DNA from: PFJX01 sp031426735
GTDB lineage: Bacteria > Pseudomonadota > Gammaproteobacteria > Burkholderiales > Thiobacillaceae
Direction of reading: 5' to 3'
NCBI GenBank assembly: GCA_031426735.1
Contig: JASJPK010000078.1
Location: forward strand, 1-64,000
DNA: 64,000 nucleotides
Shown piece after piece: positions 16,481 through 24,861 of this stretch. The first letter of the stretch is position 1, and every line of letters starts with the position of its first letter. Made by a program: the position numbers and the translations under genes. Below the pieces are notes generated by a model that did not search any database, had not been told where the DNA came from, and saw only the letters and a program-made list of their open reading frames with translations.

Positions 16481-18856
16481 ATGCCCTTGAATCCTGCAGT
16501 GCTGGATGCCGACGCATATCGGCGTATCGACGCCTATTGGCGCGCCGCCAACTACCTCTCGGTCGGCCAGATATATCTATTTGAAAACCCGCTGCTGCGC
16601 GAACCGTTGCTGCGTCAGCACATCAAGCCGCGTCTGCTCGGCCACTGGGGCACCACACCGGGCTTGAACTTCATCTACGTGCATCTCAACCGCGTCATCA
16701 AACAGCACGACCTGAACCTGATCTTCATCGCCGGTCCCGGCCATGGCGGCCCGGCGGTGGTGGCCAACACCTATCTGGAAGGCAGTTACAGCGAGGTCTA
16801 TCGTGACATTTCGCAGGACGCAGAGGGCATGCGCCGTCTGTTCCGGCAGTTCTCCTTTCCCGGCGGCATTCCCAGCCACGTCGCGCCGGAAACGCCGGGT
16901 TCGATCCACGAAGGCGGCGAACTGGGCTATGCACTGCTGCACGCTTTTGGCGCGGTGTTCGATACCCCGGACCTGATCGCCTGCTGCGTGGTGGGTGACG
17001 GCGAGGCGGAAACCGGGCCGCTGGCCACCTCCTGGCATTCCAACAAGTTTCTCGATCCGGTGCGCGACGGTGCAGTGCTGCCGATCCTGCATCTGAACGG
17101 CTACAAGATCGCCAACCCGACCGTGCTGGCGCGAATTCCGCGGAGCGAGCTGGAAAGCCTGTTGATCGGCTATGGCTACGCGCCGATTTTTGTCGAAGGC
17201 GATCAGCCCGAGACGATGCATCAGACGATGGCGGCCGCGCTCGATCAGGCGCTCGACGAGATCCACACGATCCAGCGGCGGGCGCGGGAGGAGGGCGTTA
17301 CGACGCGGCCGATGTGGCCGATGATCGTGCTGGTCAGCCCGAAAGGCTGGACTGGCCCGAAACAGGTCGACGGCCTGAAAACCGAGGACTACTGGCGCTC
17401 GCATCAGGTGCCGTTCAGCGACATGGACAAACCCGAACATGTGCGCCTGCTGGAAGACTGGATGCGGTCATACCGGCCGGAGGAATTGTTCGACGCCGGC
17501 GGCCGGCTGATCGCCGAACTGGCCGAGCTGGCGCCGCAGGGCACGCGCCGCATGGGCGCCAATCCGCATGCCAACGGCGGCTTGATGCGGCACGATTTGC
17601 GTCTGCCGGACTTCACCGCCTACGCCGTGGACGTGCCGCAGCCGGGTGCGGTGGTGGCGGAATCGACCCGGGTGATGGGCACATTCCTGCGCGATGTGAT
17701 GCGCGACAACGCCGACAACTTCCGCGTCTTCGGCCCGGACGAAATCAATTCCAACCGGCTGGGCGCGCTGTTCGAAGTCACCGACCGAGCCTGGATGGCC
17801 GAACGCTTCGACTACGACGACCACCTCGCCGCCGATGGCCGGGTCATGGAAATTCTGTCCGAACACGTCTGCCAGGGCTGGCTGGAAGGCTATCTGCTGA
17901 CCGGGCGACACGGGCTGTTCACCTGCTACGAAGCGTTCATCCACATCGTCGATTCGATGTTCAACCAGCACGCCAAATGGCTCAAGGTGTGCAACGGCAT
18001 TGCCTGGCGGCGGCCCATCGCGTCGCTCAACATCCTGCTCACCTCGCACGTCTGGCGGCAGGACAACAACGGCTTCTCGCATCAAGACCCCGGCTTCATC
18101 GACCATGTCGTCAACAAGAAGGCCGACATCATCCGCGTCTACCTGCCGCCGGATGCCAACACGCTGTTGTGCGTCAGCGACCAGTGTCTGCGCAGTCGCA
18201 ACCTGGTCAATGTCATCGTCGCCGGCAAACAGCCGGAACAGCAGTGGCTCAACATGGACGCGGCGATCAACCACACCCGCGGCGGCATCGGCCTGTGGGA
18301 ATGGGCCTGCAACGATCAGGGCGGCGAGCCGGATATCGTGCTGGTGGCGGCCGGCGACGTGCCGACGCTGGAAATGCTGGCGGCGGTTTCTCTGCTGCGC
18401 CAGCTCGCGCCCGAGTTGAAGATGCGCTTCATCAACGTGGTGGATCTGATGACTTTGCAACCGCGCGAAGAGCATCCGCACGGCCTGTCGGATCATGATT
18501 ACGACAGCCTGTTCACCGCCGACAAACCCATCCTGTTTGCTTACCACGGCTACCCCTGGCTGATTCACCGCCTGACCTACCGCCGCCATAACCACACCAA
18601 CCTGCATGTGCGCGGCTACAAGGAGGAGGGCACCACCACCACACCGTTCGACATGACCGTGCTGAACAATCTCGACCGCTTCCATCTGGTCATGGATGTG
18701 ATGGACCGGGTGCCCAAAATGCACGCCCGCGCCGCGCACATCAAACAGCAGATGCGCGACCGCTTGAGCGAACACACGCGCTACATCCACCAGCGCGGCG
18801 AAGACCTGCCGGAGATACGAAACTGGAAATGGCCCGTCACGGAGGGCACGGCATGA
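16481..18856 (+). CDS. xfp: xylulose-5-phosphate/fructose-6-phosphate phosphoketolase
   Basis: The 791-aa thiamine diphosphate enzyme splits xylulose 5-phosphate (or fructose 6-phosphate) with phosphate into acetyl phosphate and glyceraldehyde 3-phosphate (or erythrose 4-phosphate). Seen here: the N-terminal YWRAANYLSVGQIYL, the TPP-binding stretch GDGEAETGPLATSWHSNKF near residue 175, and the C-terminal HNHTNLHVRGYKEEGTTTTP. The length is normal for the family. With the acetate kinase gene 45 nt downstream it forms a carbon shunt that yields ATP and acetate without decarboxylation. A purine-rich GGAG precedes the ATG. Confidence 0.95.
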   Translation: MPLNPAVLDADAYRRIDAYWRAANYLSVGQIYLFENPLLREPLLRQHIKPRLLGHWGTTPGLNFIYVHLNRVIKQHDLNLIFIAGPGHGGPAVVANTYLEGSYSEVYRDISQDAEGMRRLFRQFSFPGGIPSHVAPETPGSIHEGGELGYALLHAFGAVFDTPDLIACCVVGDGEAETGPLATSWHSNKFLDPVRDGAVLPILHLNGYKIANPTVLARIPRSELESLLIGYGYAPIFVEGDQPETMHQTMAAALDQALDEIHTIQRRAREEGVTTRPMWPMIVLVSPKGWTGPKQVDGLKTEDYWRSHQVPFSDMDKPEHVRLLEDWMRSYRPEELFDAGGRLIAELAELAPQGTRRMGANPHANGGLMRHDLRLPDFTAYAVDVPQPGAVVAESTRVMGTFLRDVMRDNADNFRVFGPDEINSNRLGALFEVTDRAWMAERFDYDDHLAADGRVMEILSEHVCQGWLEGYLLTGRHGLFTCYEAFIHIVDSMFNQHAKWLKVCNGIAWRRPIASLNILLTSHVWRQDNNGFSHQDPGFIDHVVNKKADIIRVYLPPDANTLLCVSDQCLRSRNLVNVIVAGKQPEQQWLNMDAAINHTRGGIGLWEWACNDQGGEPDIVLVAAGDVPTLEMLAAVSLLRQLAPELKMRFINVVDLMTLQPREEHPHGLSDHDYDSLFTADKPILFAYHGYPWLIHRLTYRRHNHTNLHVRGYKEEGTTTTPFDMTVLNNLDRFHLVMDVMDRVPKMHARAAHIKQQMRDRLSEHTRYIHQRGEDLPEIRNWKWPVTEGTA

Positions 18857-18901
18857 ACACGAATCCGTCGCCTGTGCTCCGCTTGCCGGACGAGCCATGA
18901 C

Positions 18902-20008
18902 ATGCCGAGCATCCTCACCCTCAACAGCGGCTCATCCAGCCTGAAAGCCAGGCTGTACAGCGCCGAAGGCAGGCGGCGCGATTGGCGCTACGCACACATT
19001 GGGCAGGGGTTTCCGCATGACCATGCGGAAGCCTTCGACGCGCTCATGAAAGACCTGGGCGACACCACCCCCGATGCCATCGGCCACCGCTTTGTGCATG
19101 GCGGCGACGTGACCGATGCGGCGCGCTTGCTGGATGCGGAAGAGATCGCCCGGCTAAGTAGCATCAGCGCGCTGGCGCCATTGCACATGCCGGGCAACCT
19201 GCTCGGCGTGGAACTGTGCCGCGCTCGCTTCGACTGTCCGCAATTTGCCTGTTTCGACACCGCTTTTCACCACACCCTGCCGGAACTGGCGCGGCGGTTG
19301 CCGATTCCGCAAGCGCTGGGGATGCGCCGTTATGGATTTCACGGCCTCAACTACGCCTACATTGCATCCCGTTTGCCGGCGCTGCTGGGCGAACGGGCAC
19401 ATGGCCGTATCGTTGCCGCGCATCTGGGCGCGGGCGCCAGCTTGTGTCTGCTGGAAAACTTGCATTCAGTGGAGACCAGCATGGCTTACACGCCCAGCGG
19501 CGGCATTCCCATGGGCACGCGCAGCGGCGATCTCGATCCCGGTGTGATGCTGGAACTGGCGCGTCGGTTCGACGGCCCGGCCTTGAGCGATCTGGTCTAT
19601 CACCAGATGGGCCTGCTGGCGTTGTCGGACGGCGAGAGCAGCGAGATGCAGAGTTTGCTGGCCAGTTCCAGCGCGGCGGCGGCTTTTGCGGTGGACTATT
19701 TTTGCCGCCAGGTGCGTGCCGCCATCGGCGCATACGCCGCCAAGGCGGGCGGCATCGACGCCCTGGTGTTCAGCGGCGGCATTGGCGAACACGCGCCGCG
19801 GATACGTGCCGCGGTGTGCGATCCGCTCGGTTTTCTGGGTTTTCAGTTGGCCCCTACTGCCAACGAGCTGAACGCCAAGATGCTGCAATCGGCGGCATCC
19901 AAACCCATTCTACTGATCGCCGCCGACGAGGAATCGGTCATCCGCAACCTGGTCTTGGCCGGCATGCCCCTTGCAGGGACGCCTCCCTACCCGGGCTCCT
20001 CAGGCTAA
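18902..20008 (+). CDS. ackA: acetate kinase
   Basis: The 368-aa ASKHA-fold kinase converts acetyl phosphate and ADP to acetate and ATP. Motifs: LTLNSGSSSLKARLY at the start, FDTAFHHTLP, GMRRYGFHGLNYAYIA, HLGAGAS and VFSGGIGEHAPRIR. It is about 30 residues shorter than typical AckA because loops in the first 100 residues are reduced; all catalytic motifs are intact. It receives the acetyl phosphate made by the adjacent phosphoketolase. Its last 4 nt overlap the convergent hemolysin III-type gene. Confidence 0.94.
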   Translation: MPSILTLNSGSSSLKARLYSAEGRRRDWRYAHIGQGFPHDHAEAFDALMKDLGDTTPDAIGHRFVHGGDVTDAARLLDAEEIARLSSISALAPLHMPGNLLGVELCRARFDCPQFACFDTAFHHTLPELARRLPIPQALGMRRYGFHGLNYAYIASRLPALLGERAHGRIVAAHLGAGASLCLLENLHSVETSMAYTPSGGIPMGTRSGDLDPGVMLELARRFDGPALSDLVYHQMGLLALSDGESSEMQSLLASSSAAAAFAVDYFCRQVRAAIGAYAAKAGGIDALVFSGGIGEHAPRIRAAVCDPLGFLGFQLAPTANELNAKMLQSAASKPILLIAADEESVIRNLVLAGMPLAGTPPYPGSSG

Positions 20009-20643
20009 GCCGAATACCACAGCACGGCGAAGAAATGGCAGGAGGTGCCCGCCATGACGAAGAGATGCCAGACAAAATGGCCAAATTTGAAGCGTGCGTC
20101 GGTCTGGTAGAAAAAGACGCCAACCGTGTATGCGAGTCCGCCCGCAACCAGCCAACCAATGCCGGCGGGGGCAACGCGCTCCAGCAAGGGAACCGCAGCG
20201 ATAACCACCAGCCAGCCCATGGCCAGATAGAGGCCGGTCGAAAGCAGGGGGTGCGACAGTTTTTCGAATGCTTTCAGCACCAGCCCAACGGCGGCAAGCC
20301 CCCAGATCAATCCGAACAGCGTCCAGCCCCAGGCGCCATTCAGGACGCCCAGCGAGAAGGGCGTATAGGTGCCGGCGATAAACAGGTAGATTGCGCCGTG
20401 GTCGATCTTGCCGCACCGGTGTTTGGCGCGCCCTGGCGGCAGCGCGTGATAGAGCGCAGAGCTGAAGTACAACATCACCATGGTGATGGCAAAGACACAG
20501 GCGCCGACGATGTTCAGCGCATTTCCCTGCCGCGCTGCGGCGATGATGAGCACCGGTGCGGCGAGCAGCGCCAACAGAAAGCCGATGCCATGACTCAGGC
20601 TGTTGGCGCGCTCTTCCGCAATTGATTGAGGGCGATCATGCAT
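20005..20643 (-). CDS. hemolysin III / PAQR family membrane protein
   Basis: The 212-aa product has seven hydrophobic segments and the conserved metal-site motifs of the HlyIII/YqfA family: ERANSLSHGIGF, SALYHALPPGRAKH, HGAIYLFIAGTYTPFSLG and FGHFVWHLFVMAGTSCHFFAV. Bacterial members are membrane proteins, possibly hydrolases acting on lipids; a haemolytic role is not established. It is transcribed alone and converges on ackA. Confidence 0.9.
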   Translation of the reverse strand: MHDRPQSIAEERANSLSHGIGFLLALLAAPVLIIAAARQGNALNIVGACVFAITMVMLYFSSALYHALPPGRAKHRCGKIDHGAIYLFIAGTYTPFSLGVLNGAWGWTLFGLIWGLAAVGLVLKAFEKLSHPLLSTGLYLAMGWLVVIAAVPLLERVAPAGIGWLVAGGLAYTVGVFFYQTDARFKFGHFVWHLFVMAGTSCHFFAVLWYSA

Positions 20644-20695
20644 CCTGGAACCTACTCAAGGGGAGAGGCGGGAAGGCTTGCTGTTTCAAAGCCCG

Positions 20696-20914
20696 CGTAG
20701 GGCGGAAAAGCCGGCGGTTTCTTGCCGGCGCCTTCCGCCGAATGAACCGTTGATCTCACATCCAGCGGGCACCGTCCAGTCCATTCCCAGGCAGGTTGAA
20801 CAGGAGATTGCACGGATACCTTGCATACGGCGGAAGGCGCTGCGCTTTAGCGAATCCGTTGGCGCTTTAGCGCCTACGGATTCGGCATCCCCTTTGCGGG
20901 GATTCCGCCCTACG
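20696..20914. mobile_element. 219-bp element with perfect 12-bp terminal inverted repeats
   Basis: The ends CGTAGGGCGGAA and TTCCGCCCTACG are perfect inverted copies. Internal repeats are present (GCGCTTTAGCG twice, CGGATTCGG, CCCCTTTGCGGGG). There is no open frame of note. It is probably a non-autonomous MITE-type element. Confidence 0.5.
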
Positions 20915-20918
20915 AGTT

Positions 20919-21185
20919 CTATGGTTTATCGCCCTTGGCCTTATCCTGAATCTTGTCGCCGGCCTGTTCGATCTTCTCTCCGGTCTTCTCTGCCGCGTCG
21001 TCGACCGCCTGACCGGCTTGTTCCGCCGGGCCGGCCTTCGGCTGGCCGAAGTTCTCGACCGCCTGGTCGACTTCCTTGCCGGCTTTTTCCAGCGGGCCTT
21101 CCTTCTGGCAGCCGGGCAGCGCGAAAAACACTGCACTCATGATCAGAAATGCACTAATGCTCTGGCCGAACTTCATCTGTTTCAT
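20919..21185 (-). CDS. small Lys/Glu-rich lipoprotein
   Basis: The 88-aa product has a signal peptide ending in lipobox LPGC (Cys26), then a charged helical tail with repeated Ala/Glu/Lys/Asp heptads (AEQAGQAVDDAAEKTGEKIE). Similar segments occur in the N-terminal half of the next gene upstream (21210-21632), suggesting a shared ancestor. The ATG at 21185 has GGAGGA upstream. It is the last gene of a probable five-gene minus-strand operon starting at 23655. Confidence 0.75.
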   Translation of the reverse strand: MKQMKFGQSISAFLIMSAVFFALPGCQKEGPLEKAGKEVDQAVENFGQPKAGPAEQAGQAVDDAAEKTGEKIEQAGDKIQDKAKGDKP

Positions 21186-21209
21186 GATTTCCTCCTCCTG
21201 GTTCACCGG

Positions 21210-21632
21210 TTAGTTGGTCGGCTTGACCTGCAGATGGTTCGCAACTTCTTTCACACCAGACACCGACTCGGCCAGTGCGCGTGACCGGTCAAAGCCGGAT
21301 TGCGAATCGACCGATCCGGTCAAGGTCACCACGCCATTCACGGTATCGACACTGATGCGCAGCGTTTTGAGTCCGGGTTCCGAATAAATGGCGCTTTTGA
21401 CCTTGGCCGTTATCTCGGCATCGTCCAGGGCAACGCCGGCTTTCTCGCTTTTCTCGTCCAGTTTTTCGCCGACTTTATCAACGGCTTCCTCGATCTTCAT
21501 GCCAGTTTTATTCGCCGCGTCATCCAGCTTTTTACCCGCGGTTTCGGCCGGCCCCGGCTGGTCGCAAGCGGTGATGCCGGCCACGAGCAATAGCGAAATG
21601 GCGAAATACTTTAAATTGTCCAAGGAGTTCAT
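21210..21632 (-). CDS. BON-domain lipoprotein
   Basis: The 140-aa product has a signal peptide and lipobox ITAC (Cys23), a helical linker rich in Lys/Glu/Asp, and a C-terminal BON domain (DDAEITAKVKSAIYSEPGLKT, VNGVVTLTGSVDS, VSGVKEVANHL). BON domains bind phospholipid surfaces; E. coli OsmY and DolP are stress or envelope-integrity proteins of this kind. Predicted location is the periplasmic side of a membrane. It lies between the OmpA-like gene and a small lipoprotein gene. Confidence 0.86.
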   Translation of the reverse strand: MNSLDNLKYFAISLLLVAGITACDQPGPAETAGKKLDDAANKTGMKIEEAVDKVGEKLDEKSEKAGVALDDAEITAKVKSAIYSEPGLKTLRISVDTVNGVVTLTGSVDSQSGFDRSRALAESVSGVKEVANHLQVKPTN

Positions 21633-21703
21633 TCTGGTTCCCTTTCTTCTGGTTGGTAGGCTTTGGCAAAAGCGCCGGCGCCTGGATGAAGTCGATGCTC
21701 GGG

Positions 21704-22693
21704 TTATTTCGGGTAGTTGAAGATGATGTTGACCCGGCTGTTTTCCTGCGCGGCCGCCAGGCTGGTGTCGTAGGCGACTCGCCGGGTCTGGCCGAAGCCT
21801 TCGGCGGTTAGCCGCGCCGGCGCGATGCCGAAGTTGTCGATCAGATAATTCACCACGTTCTGTGCGCGCTGGCGGGAGATATCCATGGCCAGTTCGGGGG
21901 TTGTCTGCAGGTTGCTGGCATGCCCTTCCACCGCGGCGGAGACCGTGGGGTTCGCTTTCAACAAAAATGCCACTTTGCTCAGGTCTTCCGCGTACTGCGG
22001 TTTCAAGTCGGCCTTGTTCTGGTCGAACTCGATTCGCAAGGCCATGCTGAGCCGGGCGGGAATCACCGTCAGCCCGGCAACATCCGTTGCGCAGGCAATG
22101 ACGGCATCGATCCGCCGGTTCATCCGTTTGCCTAGCTCACTGTCATTGGCGACCAGCGGACGGGTGTCGCCGTAGCCCACCGCCGTCAGGCGGGCCGGCG
22201 CGATGTGGATGTTTTCCACCAGGTAGCGCACCACGCTTTCCGCGCGGCGCTGGGATAACGCCAGGTTGTATTCAGGCGTTCCGACGTTATCGGTGTGGCC
22301 TTCGATCAAGGCGATGCTGTCGGAGTGTCGCGTCAGGAAGTCGCCTACCGCGGCGAGTTTTTCCTTCTCTTCCTGTTGAATGTCGTCCTGATCGATCTCG
22401 AAACGGAAGTCGAGGATGCCGCAGTACTGCTCACTTCGCACGGGTGTCATCACGCTTGATACCGGCGTGACTGGCGCGGCGGCGACCGCTTCTGTCACCG
22501 GACAAGGGGTGTCCAGAAGTGCGCGGCCGGGGCAGCCGATGGTCCTGTACAACGTGTAGCCGGTCGTCATTCCGGTCGGACTGGCGGCATTGGAAGGATC
22601 GTAATAACGGCCATCTGCTGCTTGCGCGGCTACCGCGCCGGCCGCAATCAAGGCCACCGCAAGGTGGCAGAAAAGCATAGGGGTGGAACGCAT
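21704..22693 (-). CDS. double OmpA-domain surface protein (paralogue 2)
   Basis: The 329-aa product has the same architecture as the protein at 12433-13485: signal peptide, a conserved segment (YDPSNAASPTG, LYRTIGCPGRALLDTPCPV), and two OmpA-like domains. The first domain keeps the diaminopimelate-binding pattern (EGHTDNVG, LSQRRAESVVRYL). The second has EGHASNLQ, lacking that Asp, exactly as in the paralogue. Predicted role: outer membrane or periplasmic anchoring to peptidoglycan. The ATG at 22693 was chosen for the signal peptide (MRSTPMLFCHLAVALIAAGA). It is part of the 23655-20919 unit. Confidence 0.85.
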   Translation of the reverse strand: MRSTPMLFCHLAVALIAAGAVAAQAADGRYYDPSNAASPTGMTTGYTLYRTIGCPGRALLDTPCPVTEAVAAAPVTPVSSVMTPVRSEQYCGILDFRFEIDQDDIQQEEKEKLAAVGDFLTRHSDSIALIEGHTDNVGTPEYNLALSQRRAESVVRYLVENIHIAPARLTAVGYGDTRPLVANDSELGKRMNRRIDAVIACATDVAGLTVIPARLSMALRIEFDQNKADLKPQYAEDLSKVAFLLKANPTVSAAVEGHASNLQTTPELAMDISRQRAQNVVNYLIDNFGIAPARLTAEGFGQTRRVAYDTSLAAAQENSRVNIIFNYPK

Positions 22694-22768
22694 GATGAGC
22701 CTCCTGTACATGACGACGTGAGCGGCGCCAGGTGTGGTGCAGCGCACGTCTTTCATCGTTTGCCGTCC

Positions 22769-22984
22769 TTACTTGCCTACTTCGTGGCCGATGATGCCGC
22801 CAACGGCGGCACCGCCTGCCGTGCCGATGCCGCTGCCACCGGTCAGGATGGCACCGCCGACAGCGCCAACACCTGCGCCGATGGCAGTGTTCTTGTCTTG
22901 CGCCGACATGCCGGCACAACCGATCAGGCCAAGCAGCATGGCTGCCGTCACTGCGCTGTATGCAAATTTATTGATTGATTTCAT
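22769..22984 (-). CDS. glycine-zipper (OsmB/Rick-17kDa-like) lipoprotein
   Basis: The 71-aa product has a signal peptide, lipobox LIGC (Cys23), and then a glycine-zipper segment (NTAIGAGVGAVGGAILTGGS, GGAAVGGIIGHEVGK) with GxxxG repeats typical of OsmB and other osmotically or stress-induced lipoproteins. It should insert in the outer membrane or associate with it. It sits 56 nt after the cysteine-repeat gene and before the OmpA-like gene on the same strand. Confidence 0.84.
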   Translation of the reverse strand: MKSINKFAYSAVTAAMLLGLIGCAGMSAQDKNTAIGAGVGAVGGAILTGGSGIGTAGGAAVGGIIGHEVGK

Positions 22985-23040
22985 GATGAGACCTCTGTTG
23001 TAGCGTTGTGTTTCGGGACTTCAGGCGAAACAAGCGCGGC

Positions 23041-23655
23041 TTACGATTTGCCGAAGCGCGCCTTGGCATCTTTCACGCAAACATCCTTCGCACTACCGGC
23101 CATGTCGTCGCACTTTTCCTTGGCGACCTTGTACTCGGCGTCGGCCTTGCTGGCGGCGGCGTCCTTTTCCGCGTCGACAGTCTTGCCGATCGCTTCGACC
23201 CGCGCTTCGGTGGACTTTTCGTTGGCGGTGGCGCGTGCAGCGGAAGTCTTCATCTGCACCTTGGCATCGGCTTTGGCGATGGCTTCCGCGGCCTTGGCTT
23301 CCTTCACGCAAACGTCTTTCGCATTGCCAGCCAGGTCGTCGCATTTTTCATTCGCGACCGAATAGGTTGCCTCAGCTTTGGCGATCCGCGCCTGGTAGAG
23401 GCTCTTGCGGGTGAGCTTGTAGCTGTCTTCCAGGTCGGCTTTGGCCACTTTTTCTTTGCCCTTGGCTTCGGCCACGCAGATATCGTTTGGATTGCCGGAC
23501 GACGTTGCGCAGCCCGCCTTGTCGACCTTGTACTCGGCGGTGATCTTGTCGTTGCCTGCCTTGTATTCGTCTTTTGAGATACCCGCGGCCATCGGACCGG
23601 TGCTGATTGCAAGGCCGAGGGCGAGTGCCAGCGCACTGATGTTGAAGTGGTTCAT
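23041..23655 (-). CDS. exported protein with cysteine-pair repeats
   Basis: The 204-aa product has a signal peptide (MNHFNISALALALGLAISTG) followed by a helical Lys/Ala/Glu-rich protein. Three repeats each hold two cysteines about ten residues apart: GCATSSGNPNDICVAEAKG, KCDDLAGNAKDVCVKEAKA and KCDDMAGSAKDVCVKDAKA. Each pair could form a disulfide in the periplasm. I know similar unnamed proteins only from betaproteobacteria. The ATG at 23655 has a usable GGAGAAAC upstream. Operator S5 lies 159 nt upstream. It heads the five-gene unit that ends at 20919. Confidence 0.75.
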   Translation of the reverse strand: MNHFNISALALALGLAISTGPMAAGISKDEYKAGNDKITAEYKVDKAGCATSSGNPNDICVAEAKGKEKVAKADLEDSYKLTRKSLYQARIAKAEATYSVANEKCDDLAGNAKDVCVKEAKAAEAIAKADAKVQMKTSAARATANEKSTEARVEAIGKTVDAEKDAAASKADAEYKVAKEKCDDMAGSAKDVCVKDAKARFGKS

Positions 23656-23813
23656 TTGTGTTTCTCCATGGGGTGGGCTTGTGAGCGATGCATCGGCAGG
23701 CTTGCCGGTACTCGCTCTTCTTTGCCAGGAACGGGTTGCTTGCAACCATCGCGCATTGCCACGCTGCATTGGCTCCGATAGTTCGAGCTTATGGAGCCCG
23801 TCAGGCGCTGTCT

Positions 23814-23827
23814 GTCTGCTGACGTAC
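23814..23827 (-). promoter_or_regulatory. regulon operator S5
   Basis: On the plus strand the site reads GTCTGC-TG-ACGTAC, the same sequence as S2 inverted. On the minus strand TAAGCT (23791-23786) starts exactly 22 nt beyond it. It should drive the operon beginning at 23655. Confidence 0.57.
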
Positions 23828-23855
23828 ATAACGGGCAAGGAGTTGCCGTGTGCAT

Positions 23856-23869
23856 GTACGTTGCCGCAC
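23856..23869 (+). promoter_or_regulatory. regulon operator S6 with strong -10
   Basis: The site is GTACGT-TG-CCGCAC. TATACT (23892-23897), the best -10 hexamer of the set, starts exactly 22 nt after it. The expected transcript begins near 23904 and carries the Crp/Fnr-type gene at 24055, so that gene may control itself. Confidence 0.6.
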
Positions 23870-23926
23870 ATAAGAAAATGGCTGAAAACCCTATACTCAG
23901 ACTGCTCGAAAAATCGGTTCAACTAG

Positions 23927-24030
23927 GGGAATTGCTGATTTAACTGGGATCGTCGTTCCCGCGCTGGCGGGAACCCAGTTGAATCAATAACCGGGATCCC
24001 CGCCTTCGCGGGATGGCGAAGTGTTCAGCG
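23927..24030. repeat. MITE-like element (family R)
   Basis: The left end resembles GGGGAATTGCTGATTTA. Two hairpins follow (TTCCCGCGCTGGCGGGAA and CCCCGCCTTCGCGGG), and the right end is GTTCAGCG. It lies within the presumed 5' leader of the Crp/Fnr-type gene. Confidence 0.65.
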
Positions 24031-24054
24031 TATGCCTTGTGAAAAGAGAAAATC

Positions 24055-24861
24055 ATGCTCGACTCCCATGATCCCCGTCAGAATCACCTGCTTGCCGCGC
24101 TGCCGGAGGCGGAGGCGGAACATGTTTTTCCGCATCTGGAACTGGTGCCGATGCCGCTCGGGCATGTGCTGTACGAGTCCGGCGTTCAGATGCGCCATGC
24201 CTATTTCCCCACCACGTCCATCGTGTCGCTGCTCTATGTCATGGAGGATGGCGCATCGGCTGAAATCGCCATCGTCGGCAACGAAGGCATGGTCGGCGTT
24301 TCGCTGTTCATGGGCGGCGATACCACGCCCAGTCGGGCCGTCGTGCAAAGCGCCGGCCATGCCTATCGATTGCGCGGGCAATGGGTGAAGGACGAGTTTT
24401 GTCGCGCCGGCCCGATGCAGCATCTATTGCTGCGCTACACCCAGGCGCTGCTGACCCAGATGGCGCAGACGGCGGTGTGCAACCGCCATCACACGCTGGA
24501 CCAGCAGTTCTGCCGCTGGCTGCTGTTGAGCCTGGACCGCTTGCCCGGTAATGAACTGGTGATGACCCAGGAACTGATCGCCAACATGCTGGGTGTGCGC
24601 CGCGAGGGCGTCACCGAAGCCGCCGGCAGCGTGCAGAAAGCTGGTTTGATCAGCTACCACCGCGGCCACATCAACGTGCTCGACCGGGCCGGCCTGGAAG
24701 CGCGGGCCTGCGAGTGTTACGCGGTGGTCAAGAAGGAATTCGACCGCTTGCTGCCATATCGGCCTGCGCCAGGCAGAACGACCGATGAGACAGGCGCTGC
24801 GGCCTCGCTTTCAGCCGTTCATTCCGCGCCATTACCGTTGCGCAAAGGGGAAAAAGCATGA
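24055..24861 (+). CDS. Crp/Fnr-family transcriptional regulator (paralogue A)
   Basis: The 268-aa protein has an N-terminal cyclic-nucleotide-binding-like beta-roll (about residues 15-130, with VGNEGMVGVSLFMGG) and a C-terminal winged helix (LANMLGVRREGVTEAAGSVQ near 175-200). It lacks the N-terminal cysteine cluster of Fnr and the full cAMP pocket of CRP, so its signal is unknown. A paralogue (25660-26379) has an almost identical recognition helix. About 30 extra residues at the C-terminus are Ala/Pro-rich. The PAS gene downstream starts inside the stop (ATGA overlap). Operator S6 upstream suggests autoregulation. Confidence 0.88.
   Translation: MLDSHDPRQNHLLAALPEAEAEHVFPHLELVPMPLGHVLYESGVQMRHAYFPTTSIVSLLYVMEDGASAEIAIVGNEGMVGVSLFMGGDTTPSRAVVQSAGHAYRLRGQWVKDEFCRAGPMQHLLLRYTQALLTQMAQTAVCNRHHTLDQQFCRWLLLSLDRLPGNELVMTQELIANMLGVRREGVTEAAGSVQKAGLISYHRGHINVLDRAGLEARACECYAVVKKEFDRLLPYRPAPGRTTDETGAAASLSAVHSAPLPLRKGEKA

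Larger units (their letters stand above)
23656..24054. other. divergent regulatory intergenic region
   Basis: This 399-nt gap has two operators (S5 toward the minus-strand envelope operon, S6 toward the plus-strand Crp/Fnr gene) and a family R repeat in the leader of the latter. No gene is seen. Confidence 0.65.
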
